A program made the translations under genes and the position numbers. A DNA stretch of 64,000 nt from Clostridiales bacterium. GTDB lineage: Bacteria; Bacillota; Clostridia; Oscillospirales; CAG-272. A model generated the notes under the pieces. It did no database searches, was not told where the DNA came from, and saw only the letters and a list, made by a program, of their open reading frames with translations. Positions 61,284-64,000 of this stretch are shown piece by piece; the first letter of the stretch is position 1; every line of letters starts with the position of its first letter. The stretch spans positions 147,736 to 211,735 of the forward strand of contig JAAWQR010000001.1 in the NCBI GenBank assembly GCA_022800625.1. Direction: 5' to 3'.

Positions 61284-61724
61284 ATGAAAATCTCAACTAA
61301 AGGGCGTTACGCTCTGAGAATGATGCTTGATCTTGCGGAATATCAAAAAGACGGATATGTTGCACTGAAAGACATTGCGGAAAGACAAGGAATATCAAAA
61401 AAGTATCTCGAGCAGATCGTACCGATCCTGAACAGATCAACAATTTTAAAAACCAGCCGAGGTTTTCAGGGCGGATACCGCCTCAGCAGAGAGCCGGAAA
61501 ATTATACTGTCGGTGAAATTCTCCGTTTGACTGAAGGAAATCTTGCACCCGTCGCATGCCTTGAACATGATCCGATTGAATGCGGAAGAAAAGATGAATG
61601 CGCAACGCTCCACGTATGGCAGGGACTTTACAAGGTGATTTGCGATTATCTTGACGGAATTACCTTACAGGATATAATAGATCACAAACAGCCTACAAAT
61701 CATTTCGACTACGTAATACTGTAA
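61284..61724 (+). CDS. Rrf2-family Fe-S regulator (IscR-like), copy 2
   Basis: 146 residues from the ATG with AAGGAGG ten bases upstream. It is a clear paralog of copy 1: MKISTKGRYALRM at the start, wing SRGFQGGYRL and the same three Cys at 92, 100 and 106. It has a longer C-terminal tail (ending HFDYVIL). It has its own promoter and is followed after 13 bases by a PAS-like gene, so it controls or belongs to a different unit from copy 1. Confidence 0.92.
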   Translation: MKISTKGRYALRMMLDLAEYQKDGYVALKDIAERQGISKKYLEQIVPILNRSTILKTSRGFQGGYRLSREPENYTVGEILRLTEGNLAPVACLEHDPIECGRKDECATLHVWQGLYKVICDYLDGITLQDIIDHKQPTNHFDYVIL

Positions 61725-61737
61725 GGAGGTATAAATT

Positions 61738-62118
61738 ATGTTGTCTCAGTATTTCAAAAGCATAACAGATCAGGACAGATGTGCAGTTGTAATCTGCAAC
61801 CTTAAGCATGAGATACTATATATGAATCCTGCGGCGGCAGAAAGATACAAAAAAAGCGGCGGCGCGGCGCTCGTCGGAAAAAGTTTGCTTGGTTGTCATA
61901 ATGCCGATTCATGCGAAACAATAAATAAAGTTATCGCTTGGTTTTCGGAAAGTTCTGATAATAATATTGTATACACATACCGCAATGAGAAAGAAAACAA
62001 AGACGTGTACATGGTTGCTCTGAGAGACGGCGAGAAAAATCTCATAGGATACTATGAAAAGCATGAATACAGAAATCAGGAAACAATGAAGCTTTATGAT
62101 ATGAATAATGCAAAATAA
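61738..62118 (+). CDS. PAS-like domain protein
   Basis: 126 residues. It looks like a single PAS domain: AVVICNLKHEILYMNPAAAERYKKSGG, then SLLGCHNADSCETINKVI and a final beta-sheet region (DVYMVALRDGEKNLIGYYEKHEY). The CHNADSC segment has Cys and His residues that could bind a metal or haem; this is inference. Such single PAS proteins follow rrf2 genes in several Clostridia. AAGGAGG precedes the ATG. Confidence 0.75.
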   Translation: MLSQYFKSITDQDRCAVVICNLKHEILYMNPAAAERYKKSGGAALVGKSLLGCHNADSCETINKVIAWFSESSDNNIVYTYRNEKENKDVYMVALRDGEKNLIGYYEKHEYRNQETMKLYDMNNAK

Positions 62119-62177
62119 GTCATGTTATTCTATATAAACAAAATAATTTTTGATCTGTAAGAAAGTCAGGTGATTCA

Positions 62178-64000
62178 GTGGCAAGCGGTAATATCTCTAT
62201 TACAAAACTGAATAATATCGGTGAAAGCCGCAGGCGCGCTTTTGAAAAGGTCGGTGTTGCTACCCTCTTTGATCTTATAAAATATTATCCGAGGGCATAT
62301 CAAAACAGAGGGTATACTATGACTGTTTCTGAAATCAAGTCAGAGCTGTCCTCGGGCACAAGAGAGATCTTTTCCGCTGTACTGACCGTAGCAGCAGAAC
62401 CTCAAATTCGGATGATCAGACGCGGAATGACGCTTGTCAAGCTGCGTCTTTTCGATGAAAACGGCGCATGTGAGGCCACTTTTTTTAATCAAACATTTCT
62501 AAAGGATGTATTCCACACGGGAATGACATTCAGGTTTTGGGGAAAGTTTGTTTTGTCGGGAGGCAGGCTGACAGTATCGTCGCCTATATATGAACCTGTA
62601 ATTGAGGGACGCGAGCTGCCTGAGATCGTCCCCGTATATCCGCTGACATCGGGACTTTCTCAAAAAATAGTTGCTTCCGCCGTATCCGGCGCACTGAAAA
62701 TTCTGCTGCCCGAAACAGAGGAAATCCTGAGCGGGAAAATACTTGAAAAATATTCGCTTCCCACATTGCCGTATGCTGTAAAAAATATTCATTTTCCCGA
62801 CAGTGAAGAAGCTCTTAACGCCGCAAAACGAAGGCTGATGTTTGATGAACTTATAATAACATCTCTTGCACTCGGAATCTCTTCAAAGCACGCAAAATGC
62901 ACAACAAAATTCGTGTCAAATAATATAGACACATCTCAGTTCAGAAAACTTCTTCCGTATAAGCTGACAGGAGCACAGGAGCGTGCCTCAAGAGAAATAC
63001 TCAGTGATATGTCGAGCGGATATGCAATGAACAGAATGCTTACGGGCGATGTTGGCTCGGGAAAAACCGTAGTGGCTGCCGAAACTGCTTATGTATCTCT
63101 GAAAAACGGATATGACTGTATGCTTATGGCTCCTACCGAAATTCTCGCCGCTCAGCACTACGGCGATCTTGCTCCTAAGATGAATACGCTCGGATTTGAA
63201 ACATACCTTTTGACCGGCAGTACGCGTGCCGCAGTAAGGCGTAATATTATTACTGCCCTTGCCTCTTCGACTCCCGTGCTTGTCATCGGAACTCACGCTC
63301 TTATTTCGGATGACGTTATCTCCGAAAAGCTCGGTCTTATAATTATTGATGAGCAGCACCGATTCGGCGCTATGCAGAGAGCCGCACTTGCAGACAAAGC
63401 GCCGGATATAAATACGCTTGTTATGAGCGCAACTCCGATACCGAGAACTCTGTCCCTGATTATGTCGGGCGGTCTTGATGTTTCACAAATTGATGAGCTT
63501 CCGAAAGGCCGCCAGACGATTGATACATTTGTGGTAAACGAATCATATCGCGAACGTCTTAACAGGTTTATTGCAAAAAATGCCGCAGACGGACATCAGA
63601 TTTATATTGTATGTCCCTCCATCGAAGAATCCCATGAAAAGAAACAGGCGCGTACAGAAAATCCCGAAGAGATGGCGGACATACTTCTCACAGATGAGCC
63701 TGCAGATGAAAAAATTCCCCTGAAGGCTGCAACCGCCTATACTGCTGAACTCCGACGTGCACTGCCTGATTTAAGAATAGAATTCGTTCATGGAAAAATG
63801 AAATCCTCAGACCGTGATCAAATCATGAAAAGTTTTTGCGGCGGTGAAATAGATGTACTTGTTTCCACTACCGTGATCGAAGTCGGAGTAAATGTTCCGA
63901 ATGCTACGCTTATGATAATTGAAAACGCTGAGAGATTCGGACTGAGCGCACTGCATCAGCTGAGAGGGCGCGTAGGGCGCGGAAGCTTCAAATCATATAT
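62178..64000 (+). CDS. recG: ATP-dependent DNA helicase RecG, 5' part (runs off the window)
   Basis: 607 codons visible from a GTG with AGGTG five bases upstream. RecG reverses stalled replication forks and branch-migrates Holliday junctions. The wedge/OB domain covers about residues 60-155. The helicase core has GDVGSGKTV (near 288), the DEQH box (near 391), SATPIPRTLSL and the C-terminal part up to QLRGRVGRG at the window edge. The frame is open to the end. Confidence 0.95.
   Translation, partial: MASGNISITKLNNIGESRRRAFEKVGVATLFDLIKYYPRAYQNRGYTMTVSEIKSELSSGTREIFSAVLTVAAEPQIRMIRRGMTLVKLRLFDENGACEATFFNQTFLKDVFHTGMTFRFWGKFVLSGGRLTVSSPIYEPVIEGRELPEIVPVYPLTSGLSQKIVASAVSGALKILLPETEEILSGKILEKYSLPTLPYAVKNIHFPDSEEALNAAKRRLMFDELIITSLALGISSKHAKCTTKFVSNNIDTSQFRKLLPYKLTGAQERASREILSDMSSGYAMNRMLTGDVGSGKTVVAAETAYVSLKNGYDCMLMAPTEILAAQHYGDLAPKMNTLGFETYLLTGSTRAAVRRNIITALASSTPVLVIGTHALISDDVISEKLGLIIIDEQHRFGAMQRAALADKAPDINTLVMSATPIPRTLSLIMSGGLDVSQIDELPKGRQTIDTFVVNESYRERLNRFIAKNAADGHQIYIVCPSIEESHEKKQARTENPEEMADILLTDEPADEKIPLKAATAYTAELRRALPDLRIEFVHGKMKSSDRDQIMKSFCGGEIDVLVSTTVIEVGVNVPNATLMIIENAERFGLSALHQLRGRVGRGSFKSY

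Noticed and set aside
1..64000. CRISPR arrays, rRNA operons, insertion sequences with transposases
   Set aside because: No regularly spaced repeats, rRNA-like sequence or transposase frame was recognised anywhere in the window.

Overview
The window is a 64 kb stretch of a low-to-mid GC Gram-positive chromosome. Several things point to class Clostridia, probably an uncultivated gut relative of the Oscillospirales. There is a nusB / tsaD-like / xseA / xseB / ispA / tlyA / nadK / argR / recN block, a WhiA-murB-dnaE block, a Na+-pumping biotin decarboxylase cluster, two Rrf2 regulators around nifS-nifU, sigma-A promoters (TTGACA/TATAAT type) and GGAG-type ribosome binding sites. The organism assignment is inference from gene content; no rRNA or tRNA gene was seen.

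Layout. 1-1344 holds the end of trpB and trpA. 1404-5600 is pth-mfd on the minus strand. 5979-8147 carries a DivIVA-like protein, an orphan class I fumarase beta-type subunit and an XRE regulator. 8190-14007 (minus) is a winged-helix regulator followed by a five-gene decarboxylase cluster: a CoA-type carboxyltransferase, OadG-like gamma, biotin carrier, OadB-like Na+ pump and PycB/OadA-like carboxyltransferase. 14348-21857 (minus) is a cell-envelope region. It holds a membrane protein, then an FkbH-like enzyme, a stand-alone acyl carrier protein, an SGNH/NodB fusion and an MBOAT acyltransferase, plus two NodB deacetylases. 22113-28198 (plus) has malic enzyme, HPr, uvrC, a methyltransferase, rsmD and coaD. 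28199-29300 looks foreign, with structured hairpins and a P-loop kinase bounded by terminators. 29397-32270 is a P2B-type Ca2+ ATPase. 32251-39617 (minus) holds a NodB lipoprotein, an M16C peptidase, a GH95 fucosidase and a Xer-type recombinase. 39797-40351 is a small membrane protein. 40450-56861 (minus) is a long housekeeping run from PBP1A back to nusB. 57079-57276 is a decayed SAP/DUF6434-like gene. 57343-58716 is citrate synthase. 59046-61724 is rrf2-nifS-nifU-rrf2, followed by a PAS-like protein and recG, which runs off the window.

How the genes fit together. Malic enzyme, citrate synthase, the fumarase-like subunit and the Na+-coupled decarboxylase cluster suggest C4-dicarboxylate metabolism that conserves energy as a sodium gradient. 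The strongest candidate for an undescribed system is the MBOAT / SGNH-NodB / ACP / FkbH cassette (15287-20104). Its parts match the logic of the Dlt (D-alanyl-teichoic acid) pathway. However, the adenylating DltA is replaced by an FkbH-type enzyme that in known systems loads a glycerate-derived C3 unit onto a carrier protein. I infer that it may decorate an extracellular polymer with a glyceroyl-type acyl group. A second recurrent signal is a short GC-rich hairpin placed immediately before a YGGAGA ribosome binding site in at least six unrelated genes.
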